Assembly: GCA_015067675.1 (NCBI GenBank)
Contig: SVMB01000029.1
Coordinates: 1 to 36,868 of the forward strand
From: Oscillospiraceae bacterium
Lineage (GTDB): Bacteria; Bacillota; Clostridia; Oscillospirales; QAMX01
Reading direction: 5' to 3'
DNA length: 36,868 bases
Of the stretch, positions 1 through 7,176 are shown one piece after another; the stretch's first letter is position 1; each line of letters begins with the position of its first letter. Under the pieces are notes generated by a model. It was not told the DNA's origin. It saw only the letters and a list, made by a program, of their open reading frames with translations, and ran no database searches. The translations under genes were made by a program, and so were the position numbers.

Positions 1-2
1 GC

Positions 3-92
3 AAATATCAAGAATTCTCTTTTTTGACTGTAAACGAAAAAAATTCTTTTGAAGAGTTTTGTGAGGAGCTTGTAACAACGCACACGGAATAG
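3..92 (+). CDS. C-terminal end of an unidentified protein (5' end outside window)
   Basis: One plus-strand frame is open from the window edge to a TAG at 90-92 and gives 29 residues ending in EEFCEELVTTHTE. The composition (acidic, AT-rich codons) looks coding, and the other two plus frames hit stops early. It is too short to recognise. It ends just before the spoIVB fragment, so it may be the gene into which, or next to which, that rearrangement occurred. No function can be assigned. Confidence 0.4.
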   Translation, partial: KYQEFSFLTVNEKNSFEEFCEELVTTHTE

Positions 93-124
93 TCAGAAAT
101 TGTTGTCCCTAATGACAATCACCC

Positions 125-238
125 GTGAGCGGCAGTCCGATCATTCAGGACGGGAAGATCATTGGTGCGGTGACCCATGTGCCGGTCAATAACCCGACGA
201 GAGGATACGGCATCTTCATCGAAAATATGCTCGCGTAG
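125..238 (+). pseudogene. spoIVB: 3'-terminal fragment of spoIVB (S55 serine peptidase of sporulation)
   Basis: The frame reads [11 protein letters not shown], then [16 protein letters not shown] and IFIENMLA before a TAG. This matches the C-terminus of SpoIVB, the peptidase S55 family protease that signals from forespore to mother cell in endospore formers. The SGSP motif carries the catalytic serine. Everything upstream of this motif (PDZ and most of the protease domain) is missing: an in-frame TGA lies at 113-115 and an unrelated gene ends at 92. The natural terminator still follows. I read it as the tail of a deleted or recombined spoIVB copy. A GTG at 125 could start a tiny ORF, but there is no ribosome-binding site. 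Confidence 0.75.
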
Positions 239-259
239 GCTGAAAATCAAACACCATCA

Positions 260-298
260 CTGCTCACTTACCGCCGGACATAAGTGAGCAGTTTTTTT
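260..298 (+). terminator. Rho-independent terminator after the spoIVB fragment
   Basis: An 11-bp perfect stem (CTGCTCACTTA, paired with 281-291) with a 10-nt loop is followed by seven T residues. It sits 22 bp after the spoIVB stop and is most likely that gene's original terminator. On the other strand it lies just beyond the stop of the AraC gene. Confidence 0.9.
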
Positions 299-304
299 CT
301 GCCT

Positions 305-1051
305 CTATTTCGTGGCTCTCATTTTCGTGGGAGAAATACTGTAAAACCGCTTGAACGCCCTGCTGAACTGATAAATATCGGAGTAGCCCACCATATATGC
401 AACATCTCTCACGGGAAGCATCTCCGTAATCAGAATCTTTGCCTGTTTCATCCGGGTCTCGGTAATGTACTGAAACGGCGTCATTCCTAGTTCTTTCACA
501 AACAGTTTATGAAGATAGGATTTGCTCATACTGCAGCTCTTCGCCAGATCGTCAAGCGTCAGGCTGCTTTTATGATAAGACTTTTCAATCATTTCAAGTA
601 TCGGAGATAATGGCGACGTGGTGTCACCGTCTTCACCGGGCAGGCATTCGCCGAGCAGCTGATACAGTTTTTCAAAGATTCCGGATTGCTTTTTGGCCGA
701 AGGATTGACATTCAGCACCGTTATTTCATCATAAATCCATTTCAGCCTCTCCCTGTTCACCGGTTGAAGCCGCAGGATATCCGCTTTGTTATTCTGTAAT
801 CTGATATTGAACATCAGACTTTGTGCGTCTTCGATGCAGGTATTCGTATAACTCATTCCCTCATAAATCAATACCGGCTGGTCGGAATCGGCAGTGACGG
901 CTTGTGTCTCCCATGTAAACTCCAATCGTCCGTATTTCGGGAAAATCAGGGCTGAACTCTCCCTTTCTTTCATTTGAAGTCTCGTGCCGCAATGATTGAT
1001 CGGTTCGCTTGCGGATACAAATTCAGTAATCACAAAACTGTTATGTTCCAT
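305..1051 (-). CDS. AraC-family transcriptional regulator
   Basis: This 248-residue protein has a non-conserved N-terminal sensing part (about residues 1-140) and a C-terminal AraC-type DNA-binding domain (about 150-248) with two helix-turn-helix units: LTLDDLAKSCSMSKSYLHKLF and then VRDVAYMVGYSDIYQFSRAFKR. The final SPTKMR is the usual end of the family. The ATG follows a strong GGGAGGTGAAGG site and a near-consensus promoter. It is transcribed away from the SDR gene at 1199, the usual arrangement of a local regulator and its target, so it probably controls that gene and perhaps the GH43-like gene. The ligand is unknown, most likely a sugar. Confidence 0.92.
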   Translation of the reverse strand: MEHNSFVITEFVSASEPINHCGTRLQMKERESSALIFPKYGRLEFTWETQAVTADSDQPVLIYEGMSYTNTCIEDAQSLMFNIRLQNNKADILRLQPVNRERLKWIYDEITVLNVNPSAKKQSGIFEKLYQLLGECLPGEDGDTTSPLSPILEMIEKSYHKSSLTLDDLAKSCSMSKSYLHKLFVKELGMTPFQYITETRMKQAKILITEMLPVRDVAYMVGYSDIYQFSRAFKRFYSISPTKMRATK

Positions 1052-1071
1052 ACCTTCACCTCCCTGCTTTA

Positions 1072-1100
1072 ATTATAGTAGAGCGTGTTCCCTCCGTCAA
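1072..1100 (-). promoter_or_regulatory. Sigma-A promoter of the AraC gene
   Basis: On the minus strand: TTGACG (1100-1095), a 17-bp spacer, TATAAT (1077-1072). Eleven of twelve positions match consensus. Transcription would start about 15-20 bp before the AraC start codon at 1051, giving a short leader that holds the GGGAGG ribosome-binding site. Confidence 0.85.
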
Positions 1101-1198
1101 CGCATTTGTACACTTTCAGCTAAACAAAATGCAGTTTGAAGCATTTCATTCATCGGTTCGGTATGTTATTCTATTCTCATGAAAAGGAGGTTGCGACT

Positions 1199-1912
1199 AT
1201 GGATTTTACAGGAAGAACAGCTTTTGTTACAGGCGCCGCCAGGGGCATTGGAAGGGCGGCGGCGATAGGATTTGCCAAAAAAGGGGCAAATGTCGTTCTC
1301 GCCGACATTTCGGATTTAACCGAAACCTATGAGGAAATCAAAAAGTACACCGACAATGTCATCAAAGCCAATTTTGATGTATCCAACGAGGCCGACGCAA
1401 GAGCAGCCATTGCAAATGCACTGGAAATTTTCGGCAAAATAGACATTCTTGTAAACAACGCCGGCATTTTTCCTTTATCTGATTTTGTAAACTCCTCATC
1501 CGACGACTGGAAAAAGGTATTCGACATCAACGTTATGGGTACCATGTACTTATCCCACGCGGTTTTGCCGTCAATGATCGAAAACGGGTACGGCAGAATC
1601 GTCAATGTCGGCTCGGTGGCAGGTGTATACGGTCTGAGCTGGTTTGTTGATTACTCCACGTCGAAGGGCGCTGTTATTTCGTTTACCAAAGCCCTTGCAA
1701 AGGCCGTGTCCGATAAAGGCATTACCGTAAACTGCGTCTCTCCGGGCAGTGTCGCCCCTGCGGGAAGCGACACAATGAAGAACTTCTCATTTGTCGGCCG
1801 TGCCGGCAGCTATGAAGAAATTGCCAATGTGATTCTGTTTGTTGCCAGCGAGGAAGCAAGCTACGTTTCGGGACAGAATTATCTTGTCGACGGCTGCCGC
1901 AAGCAGATGTAA
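1199..1912 (+). CDS. Short-chain dehydrogenase/reductase (classical SDR)
   Basis: A 237-residue NAD(P)-dependent oxidoreductase of the classical SDR family. Visible motifs are the cofactor loop TGAARGIG (11-18), NNAG (86-89), Asn111, Ser139 and the catalytic YSTSK (Tyr152, Lys156), then PG at 182-183. The C-terminal DG after SGQNYLV is typical. The start is the ATG at 1199, which follows AAAAGGAGG; an in-frame TTG at 1136 lacks such a site. The Asp/Ile after the second strand (LADIS) suggests NAD preference. Its substrate is probably a sugar, polyol or uronate, judged from the glycan genes around it. It lies opposite the AraC gene. Confidence 0.93.
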   Translation: MDFTGRTAFVTGAARGIGRAAAIGFAKKGANVVLADISDLTETYEEIKKYTDNVIKANFDVSNEADARAAIANALEIFGKIDILVNNAGIFPLSDFVNSSSDDWKKVFDINVMGTMYLSHAVLPSMIENGYGRIVNVGSVAGVYGLSWFVDYSTSKGAVISFTKALAKAVSDKGITVNCVSPGSVAPAGSDTMKNFSFVGRAGSYEEIANVILFVASEEASYVSGQNYLVDGCRKQM

Positions 1913-1954
1913 GCAGAAATTTGCTGCCCATATTGACATCCCGCCTGCCGGGCA

Positions 1955-2071
1955 GGTGCCATCACCCATATCCCGTTCATCACCCCGGCGTGGGGATATG
2001 GAATGCTGCGCAAGAATATACAGGAAGTAAGCCGGTTTTACTGCGGCAATAAAAGAGAGTTCCGGTGTTAA
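1955..2071 (+). pseudogene. Second, more degenerate spoIVB-like 3' fragment
   Basis: In one frame the spacer reads GAITHIPFITPAWGYGML and continues for 20 residues to a TAA at 2069. The first 18 residues align with [18 protein letters not shown] of the fragment at 125-238: about nine identities including GA-TH, P, P and GYG, and roughly two thirds identical bases by hand count over 54 nt. Upstream the match stops; the SGSP motif is absent and an in-frame TGA lies at 1934-1936. No start codon or ribosome-binding site precedes it. I infer a second decayed copy of the SpoIVB C-terminus. Chance similarity is less likely but cannot be excluded by eye. Confidence 0.45.
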
Positions 2072-2096
2072 TGTCTGCTTCGCTTCTGGAATCAGC

Positions 2097-2125
2097 TTTA
2101 CAAAAAAACAGATTGTTGGTATAAT
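2097..2125 (+). promoter_or_regulatory. Sigma-A promoter of the GH43-like gene
   Basis: TTTACA (2097-2102), a 17-bp spacer, then TATAAT (2120-2125) preceded by TGG, which makes an extended -10. The predicted start near 2132 leaves a leader of about 25 nt before the ATG at 2159. Confidence 0.85.
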
Positions 2126-2158
2126 TAGAAAAACACCGCTTTTATGGAGGTAATCGGC

Positions 2159-3013
2159 ATGATTTTGTTTATGGGCGGTGAAAGGACAGCCTACCGCGAT
2201 CCCGCCTGTTATTTTTACAATGGATGCTATTATCTTTTCTTCACAGTCTCCGAAAAAGAAAACGGCTATATGTACAATCAGATAGCCATGAGCAAAAGCG
2301 AGGATCTCATAAACTGGTCCTCGCCTGTTGTCCTGACGGAAACCGATAATCTGAAAAACTACTGCAGCCCCGGTTGTGTGCTTGAAAAGGACGGCGAATT
2401 CATCCTTTGCTTCACCTCATATCCCATGCCCCGGCCTTTCGCAGAATGCAGCATTGCGGACAATACCGCAAGAATCTATCTGATGCGCACAAAAGACTTC
2501 AAGACCTTTTCCGTCCCCGAAAAGATTTACGCCAAAGGCAAGAGCTGCGATTTTGAAGCCGAAGGCAGAATGATCGACCCTTTCCTGATTAAAAAAGACG
2601 GGCAATATTACCTTTTTTTCAAACAAAACGGCGTCAGTCTTTCCGTTTCAAAGGATTTGGACAACTGGGAGTTTCGCGGTTCTGCTCCCGGCGGCGAAAA
2701 TGCCTGCGTAATTGAAGCAGACGGCAGATATCTTCTCATCCATTCCCCCAAAAACGGCATCGGCATCAAAGAATCCGGCGACCTTGCCAATTGGGAAGAC
2801 AAGGGCATTCATACTCTGGAACAGGAATCCTGGGACTGGGCATCCGGCCGGCTTACAGCAGGCTTTGCCATGAAGAGCTGCGGCGGTACAAGCAGCAAAT
2901 ATATCCTTTTCTTCCATGGCTCCCGGAAAGAAGCCTTCCCCGAAACCCACGGAGAGGCAACCCTCGCCTGCGCCTTCACGGATGACTTCCAAACGTTTCG
3001 TTATGAGCCATAG
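2159..3013 (+). CDS. GH43-like five-bladed beta-propeller glycoside hydrolase
   Basis: A 284-residue protein with repeated propeller strands such as YFYNGCYYLFFT, KDGEFILCFTS and KDGQYYLFFKQNG, and SKSEDLINW / SKDLDNWEFRG turns typical of GH43, GH32 and related furanosidase folds (arabinofuranosidases, xylosidases, fructosidases). RDP at residues 13-15 holds the Asp expected as catalytic base; MIDPFL after FEAEGR is the second blade signature and contains a candidate acid Glu. The ATG at 2159 follows TATGGAGG. There is no signal peptide, so it acts in the cytoplasm on imported oligosaccharides. It has its own promoter and a 100-bp gap before the toroid gene, which it may share. The exact substrate cannot be told. 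Confidence 0.8.
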   Translation: MILFMGGERTAYRDPACYFYNGCYYLFFTVSEKENGYMYNQIAMSKSEDLINWSSPVVLTETDNLKNYCSPGCVLEKDGEFILCFTSYPMPRPFAECSIADNTARIYLMRTKDFKTFSVPEKIYAKGKSCDFEAEGRMIDPFLIKKDGQYYLFFKQNGVSLSVSKDLDNWEFRGSAPGGENACVIEADGRYLLIHSPKNGIGIKESGDLANWEDKGIHTLEQESWDWASGRLTAGFAMKSCGGTSSKYILFFHGSRKEAFPETHGEATLACAFTDDFQTFRYEP

Positions 3014-3113
3014 GTACGTCTTGATATGGATTATCAGCCAACGGTTTTCAAGGAGCTGATAAAAGCAGCCTTTTTCTCGCTGTCTGTGATAAACCGGAAA
3101 GGAATGAGCCAAT

Positions 3114-4238
3114 ATGTCCGCTAACGAAAACCTGCCGATTCTGGACCTTGAATATCAGAATAACGTCATCCGCTTCATCGACTCCAATTACATGGGACAG
3201 CCCGGACAGTATCGCTACAGCGCTGCCTGCTCCGTGCCCACCTTATATTCCTCCACCTACGCTGCGATGACGCTGTCACTGTTGGGCCGTGAGATTCCCG
3301 ACCGTGAGCAGTGGATACAGTATCTCTGCGCCCATCAGGACGACGACGGTCTGTTCCGTGACCCGGCAATCTGGGGCGCCGGCTGGTACAAGGGCGATCC
3401 GCTCTGGTGCGGGCGCACCCATCTGACCAGTCATGTCGTGATTGCGCTGGCCTGTCTCGGTGCGGTCGCGCCGAAAGAGAATACCTTCCTGAAACCATGG
3501 GAGGACATCGACCGTTTGGTGGACTGGCTTGAAAACCATGTATGGAACTGCAAAGGCGACATCAGCCAGACCGGCAATGAGATCATGAACATCGGCGGTC
3601 TTTTACAGTACGAGCGCGATTTTCACGGGAACGACCGTGCCGGAAAGGCCGTCGAAGTGATCCTGGAGTGGCTCAGCACCCACCACGTCAATCCCGACAC
3701 CGGTTTGTGGGGAGATGACGTCGATCTGGATGATCCCCTGCAGCTCTCAAACGTTGTCCAGGCCGCATATCACTGGTGGGAACTGTTTTTCTACGACGGG
3801 ATTCCCATTCCCTATGCGGATAAGGCAGTTGAGTCCATGCTGAAAACCCAGAACCCGCTGGGCGGCTTCGGCCTGGGCGTTCATCACCCGGACGATCCGT
3901 TTGTATCCAGCGCCTGCGAGGATATCGATACCATGTCTCCGCTGGCACGGCTCTACCGCATGGGGATTGCAGAAACCAGCAAAGTGCGTCAGGCGCTGCA
4001 GCGGGGCGTAAAGTGGGTGAAGAGCAATCAGACGCCGGACGGCGGTCTGCAGTTTATAAAAAATAAGGCGTTCACCTACGGTCATCCCAATCTCACGGGT
4101 CCTGCCGACCGCGGCGCCATGTTCCCCACCTGGTTCAGAACCCTGACGCTGGCGCTGACCGCGAAGGCATTGGGCGGGGAGCCCGTGCAGCTTGTCCGCT
4201 GCCCGGGTATGCAGTTTGACGTGCTTCCTGCAAGATAA
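3114..4238 (+). CDS. Alpha/alpha-toroid protein (prenyltransferase/terpene-cyclase-like fold), function unknown
   Basis: A 374-residue soluble protein with at least four repeats of the type found in squalene-hopene cyclases and prenyltransferase beta chains: DDDGLFRDP, PDTGLWGDD, NPLGGFGLG and TPDGGLQF, each after a helix pair. The fold is an alpha/alpha barrel. I do not see the DCTAE or DXDD motifs of true cyclases, and there are no membrane segments. Stand-alone proteins of this sort occur next to glycan-degradation genes in gut bacteria and may be hydrolases or lyases related to other alpha/alpha-barrel enzymes, but this is inference. The ATG follows GGAAAGGAATGA. It lies downstream of the GH43-like gene and ends at a shared terminator. 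Confidence 0.7.
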   Translation: MSANENLPILDLEYQNNVIRFIDSNYMGQPGQYRYSAACSVPTLYSSTYAAMTLSLLGREIPDREQWIQYLCAHQDDDGLFRDPAIWGAGWYKGDPLWCGRTHLTSHVVIALACLGAVAPKENTFLKPWEDIDRLVDWLENHVWNCKGDISQTGNEIMNIGGLLQYERDFHGNDRAGKAVEVILEWLSTHHVNPDTGLWGDDVDLDDPLQLSNVVQAAYHWWELFFYDGIPIPYADKAVESMLKTQNPLGGFGLGVHHPDDPFVSSACEDIDTMSPLARLYRMGIAETSKVRQALQRGVKWVKSNQTPDGGLQFIKNKAFTYGHPNLTGPADRGAMFPTWFRTLTLALTAKALGGEPVQLVRCPGMQFDVLPAR

Positions 4239-4281
4239 GCACCCGTTATCAACAATCATCCATCACACCGACAGGCGAACA

Positions 4282-4321
4282 AAAGGCAATATCATCCTTA
4301 ACCAGGAATGATATTGCCTTT
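4282..4321. terminator. Bidirectional terminator between convergent genes
   Basis: A perfect 14-bp stem (AAAGGCAATATCAT and its complement at 4308-4321) with a 12-nt loop. T-rich sequence follows on both sides, so it can end the toroid gene on the plus strand and the epimerase gene on the minus strand. Confidence 0.85.
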
Positions 4322-4326
4322 GTCTT

Positions 4327-5346
4327 TCAAACATTGCTTTCGTGACCTTTCAGCTTCTCAAGATATGCATCCATTCTGCTGTTTACCGTCTTATTGCATC
4401 CAATACGCGCCAGCCGCTCCGCCGTCAGATTTTCATACTCCATGCGAAGTCCTTCCTCCAGCGGCATAAGCTCCTCCTGCGAGGCACCCATGAGACTGAG
4501 GATCTTCGAATTATCAACAATTCTGTTGTAGCATCTGTCATACTTCAACTGCTGCTCAGCGTAGATTCCGCCGCCGATCAACTCGATATAATCCTCGTCC
4601 CGAACGGTTATGTATTTCAAGCCGCCGATACGCCCGTACATTTCCGCAATCTCCCGCCAGGTATGGTGCTCTGACGTAGATACCGTATACGTTTCCCCGA
4701 ATGCTGCGCGATTGAGCAGGATTGCCGCAAACATCTTCGCAACATCCCCCGCCCATGACATGGTTGCCTCGCAATCCATCGCTCCCTCAGGCAGCAAAAC
4801 GGTCTTTCCGTTGAGCATTCGGTAAATGAGAACGCTTGCCTCAAGCGTGGTAAGCTGAAAGCGGCATTGCGAATAGGTTATGGCGGGTCTTACAATCGTG
4901 AAATTTGAGTATCCGGACTGCCGAAGCATATCCTCTTCTTCGGCTTTATAGATCGAATACTCCTCAAACGACACAAAATCCGCCGGTTTCTCCGCCTCCA
5001 GCAAGCGCAGTGAGTCCTCCCTGAGCGGATAGTCTCCGGCATAGATTCTGTACGTTGACAGGAAAATGTAGTGAGACGTATTTTCCAAATAGAGCTTGTA
5101 GTATTCTCCAAAATGCTCCTTGCTCTTGTAGACCATAAAATCCACGATCGCGTCATACCCTTTTGCAAGTTCCTTTTCAAGAAACATGTGATCTTTCGCG
5201 TTTGCCTGTACGTATCGAAGGTTTGGATGACCGGATTTCACATCGTCAAGACTCACGCCGGTAACGCAGTACCCTTTTTCAAGCAACTCGGGCACAAGAT
5301 AGGTTGCCATGGCACCGGTTGCACCCAGGATAAGTACTTTTTTCAT
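4327..5346 (-). CDS. NAD-dependent epimerase/dehydratase family protein (extended/atypical SDR)
   Basis: A 339-residue protein that opens with the Rossmann motif LILGATGAMATYL, in which the third glycine of GxxGxxG is alanine as in atypical SDRs. The catalytic YSIYK lies after EEYS near the middle, and IVRPAITYS follows, the usual RP signature after the active site. The family acts on nucleotide sugars or as a flavonoid-reductase-like oxidoreductase; the C-terminal half here (about residues 170-339) would bind the substrate. The start codon follows GGGAGAACAAAAG. It is transcribed opposite the AraC gene at 5502 and is its likely target. The substrate is not identifiable. Confidence 0.85.
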   Translation of the reverse strand: MKKVLILGATGAMATYLVPELLEKGYCVTGVSLDDVKSGHPNLRYVQANAKDHMFLEKELAKGYDAIVDFMVYKSKEHFGEYYKLYLENTSHYIFLSTYRIYAGDYPLREDSLRLLEAEKPADFVSFEEYSIYKAEEEDMLRQSGYSNFTIVRPAITYSQCRFQLTTLEASVLIYRMLNGKTVLLPEGAMDCEATMSWAGDVAKMFAAILLNRAAFGETYTVSTSEHHTWREIAEMYGRIGGLKYITVRDEDYIELIGGGIYAEQQLKYDRCYNRIVDNSKILSLMGASQEELMPLEEGLRMEYENLTAERLARIGCNKTVNSRMDAYLEKLKGHESNV

Positions 5347-5421
5347 CTTTTGTTCTCCCTCGTATGTGTTTTGCCCAGCATGACATCTGAGCTTTCGGAG
5401 ACCTCGGGTTTTTCCACAGCA

Positions 5422-5450
5422 ATCATATCACACGAAACCTACCCAGGCAA
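5422..5450 (-). promoter_or_regulatory. Promoter of the epimerase gene
   Basis: On the minus strand: TTGCCT (5450-5445), a 17-bp spacer, TATGAT (5427-5422). It lies 76 bp before the epimerase start codon, in the divergent spacer shared with the AraC gene, where that regulator would be expected to bind. Confidence 0.65.
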
Positions 5451-5501
5451 TCACTTTAACACCCGCAATATGCATTTCCGCTACTTTTTCTCAGGAAGAC
5501 A

Positions 5502-6356
5502 TTGATCTTTCATGCCGAAAATGATATAACCTATGTAGCGCCATACAATGCAGAAAATGCGAGGTTTCAAATGGTTGAATCAATGATAACAGGTACGCCC
5601 TGCGTCAGGAAAATCACGCACGTTCTCACAACGGAACACTCCGCAGGCAGCCATATGCGTATGCAAAACCGTCCCTGGTACGGGATTTCTCTGGCCATTG
5701 ACGGGGAAATCATTTATAAACATAACGGCAACCGGTTTATATCCGACAGCCGCCATATCGTTATCTTACCCAAAGATCAAACCTATGAGCTCGAATGTGT
5801 CCGATCCGGTAAATTTGCCCTCATCAACTTTCTTCTTGATACAGACATTACACTTGATACATTTCAGGTAACAGAGATCTCCAACCCCGAAATATTTCTC
5901 GCGCTTCACAAGAAGATTGAATCGCTGTTTCTGTCCTATCAGAGCAGCAAATATGCAAGAACGCTCTCCGGCTTTTATGAAATCGCTGCTTTGATCATTG
6001 AGGAATATGAAAAAAAGCGGGTTCCGTTTGTGATAAAAAAGGCCATATCTCTCATCGAAACGCACATCGAAAACCCTGAGCTCTCCAACACCTGGCTTGC
6101 TTCCAGTCTGCATATCAGCGAAAGTTATCTGCGAAAGCTCTTTCACATTTATCTGTCCACGTCGCCCCAAAAATACGTTCAGGCTCTGCGGTTTAACCGT
6201 GCGGAAGAATTACTGATAAGCAGCTCTTACTCCATTTCTGCCATTTCCGGAAAGTGCGGATACTCCGAAACCGGCATCTTTTGCCGCGCATTTAAGAAGA
6301 AATACGGCGTTACGCCAACAGAATATAGAAAAGACAACCGACTCTATATCATCTAA
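5502..6356 (+). CDS. AraC-family transcriptional regulator
   Basis: A 284-residue regulator. The N-terminal part (about 1-150) has the strand pattern of a cupin-like ligand domain (MQNRPWYGISLAIDGEI, then SRHIVILPKDQTYELE). The C-terminal AraC domain (about 185-284) carries NTWLASSLHISESYLRKLF and ISAISGKCGYSETGIFCRAF. The start is uncertain: TTG at 5502 follows AGGAAG closely and keeps a plausible N-terminus; the next ATG is at 5571 with a weak site. It faces the epimerase gene across a 155-bp spacer. Confidence 0.9.
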   Translation: MIFHAENDITYVAPYNAENARFQMVESMITGTPCVRKITHVLTTEHSAGSHMRMQNRPWYGISLAIDGEIIYKHNGNRFISDSRHIVILPKDQTYELECVRSGKFALINFLLDTDITLDTFQVTEISNPEIFLALHKKIESLFLSYQSSKYARTLSGFYEIAALIIEEYEKKRVPFVIKKAISLIETHIENPELSNTWLASSLHISESYLRKLFHIYLSTSPQKYVQALRFNRAEELLISSSYSISAISGKCGYSETGIFCRAFKKKYGVTPTEYRKDNRLYII

Positions 6357-6518
6357 AAGCAGACCCCGCTGCTATTCTTCGCCCCAAGCAGTGAATTGCC
6401 ATAACTGCGCACATATCACCGCTGTTCCCCGAACAACTCTTTCCCGTGATATTTTCGGATACACGCAAACAAAAATTCCGATTCCTGCCGATTCCCCCTG
6501 TCATTTTCCTTACTTTTA

Positions 6519-6527
6519 TGGTATAAT
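6519..6527 (+). promoter_or_regulatory. Extended -10 promoter of the first YgjV gene
   Basis: TGGTATAAT, with CTGTCA at 6498-6503 as a possible -35 at 18 bp. The YgjV start codon follows 39 bp downstream, behind GGGAGG. Confidence 0.7.
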
Positions 6528-6565
6528 GCATCCGTTACACCAATATCGGGAGGCTGCGGTTTTCA

Positions 6566-7087
6566 ATGAACAATCTCTTTGTACAAGGCGTGGGAATCCT
6601 CGGCACCGTCTTGTTTTTCCTTTCCTATCAATGCAAGCGCAACAAGGCCCTCTTTCGTGTGCAGTTTATCTCGTATCTGTGTTATACCACGCATCTATTG
6701 ATGCTGGGTGCCACCACCGGCGGCATCAGCTACATCTTAAACACGATCCGTTCCTTTTGTCTTGGCAGCAAAAACGCCTTTCTGAAAGGGAAGTGGATGT
6801 GCGTTCTGATCTGCGTGCTGCAGCTCGTCACATTATACTTCACCTGGGGCGGCTGGTGGTCCGTTCTTCCGGTCGCCGCCAACATCGCCTCAACCATCGG
6901 CGGCTATACCTACAACGCGCGGAAAATCCGCATCGCCGGTATGTTCATCAATTCCCCCCTGTGGATCATCTACGATATCGCGGTCGGCTCCTGGGCCGGT
7001 GTTCTGGATGAAGTCGTCAGCGAGGCATCTATGATCCTGTCGGTGTTCCGGTACGGGTGGAAGAATCTGGATGAGATTAAAGAGTGA
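6566..7087 (+). CDS. YgjV-family inner membrane protein
   Basis: A 173-residue hydrophobic protein with about five or six membrane segments. It shows the family pattern: a start of the form GVGILGTVLFFLSYQCKRNKALFRVQF, the LLGATTGG-like turn after an H-L-L-M stretch, a central NTIRSFCLGSK loop, and a C-terminal YDIAVGSWAGVLDEVVSEAS segment. The family (Imp-YgjV) is widespread but has no firm function. The gene has its own promoter and terminator and so is a single unit. A paralogue lies at 14799; both have an AraC gene as neighbour, which hints at a shared context. Confidence 0.88.
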   Translation: MNNLFVQGVGILGTVLFFLSYQCKRNKALFRVQFISYLCYTTHLLMLGATTGGISYILNTIRSFCLGSKNAFLKGKWMCVLICVLQLVTLYFTWGGWWSVLPVAANIASTIGGYTYNARKIRIAGMFINSPLWIIYDIAVGSWAGVLDEVVSEASMILSVFRYGWKNLDEIKE

Positions 7088-7097
7088 CGCATTGCAA

Positions 7098-7138
7098 AAC
7101 GCCCGCCGCAGTCTGTTGGCTGCAGCGGGCGTTCTCTT
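7098..7138 (+). terminator. Terminator after the first YgjV gene
   Basis: A GC-rich hairpin (AACGCCCGC at 7098-7106 pairs with 7125-7133; an inner GCAG/CTGC adds to it) followed by TCTCTTT. It lies between convergent genes and could also slow transcription from the MATE gene. Confidence 0.75.
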
Positions 7139-7176
7139 TGCAGTATTCATCGACCGAAGATTCCGGATGCGCGGCC

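Noticed and set aside
1839..2030. 63-codon plus-strand frame overlapping the SDR end
   Set aside because: It is out of frame with both the SDR gene and the spoIVB-like fragment and has a shadow-like composition.
3033..3062. Hairpin TTATCAGC/GCTGATAA between the GH43-like and toroid genes
   Set aside because: The 8-bp stem is AT-rich, has a long loop and only a delayed T run, so I do not call it a terminator; the two genes may be co-transcribed.
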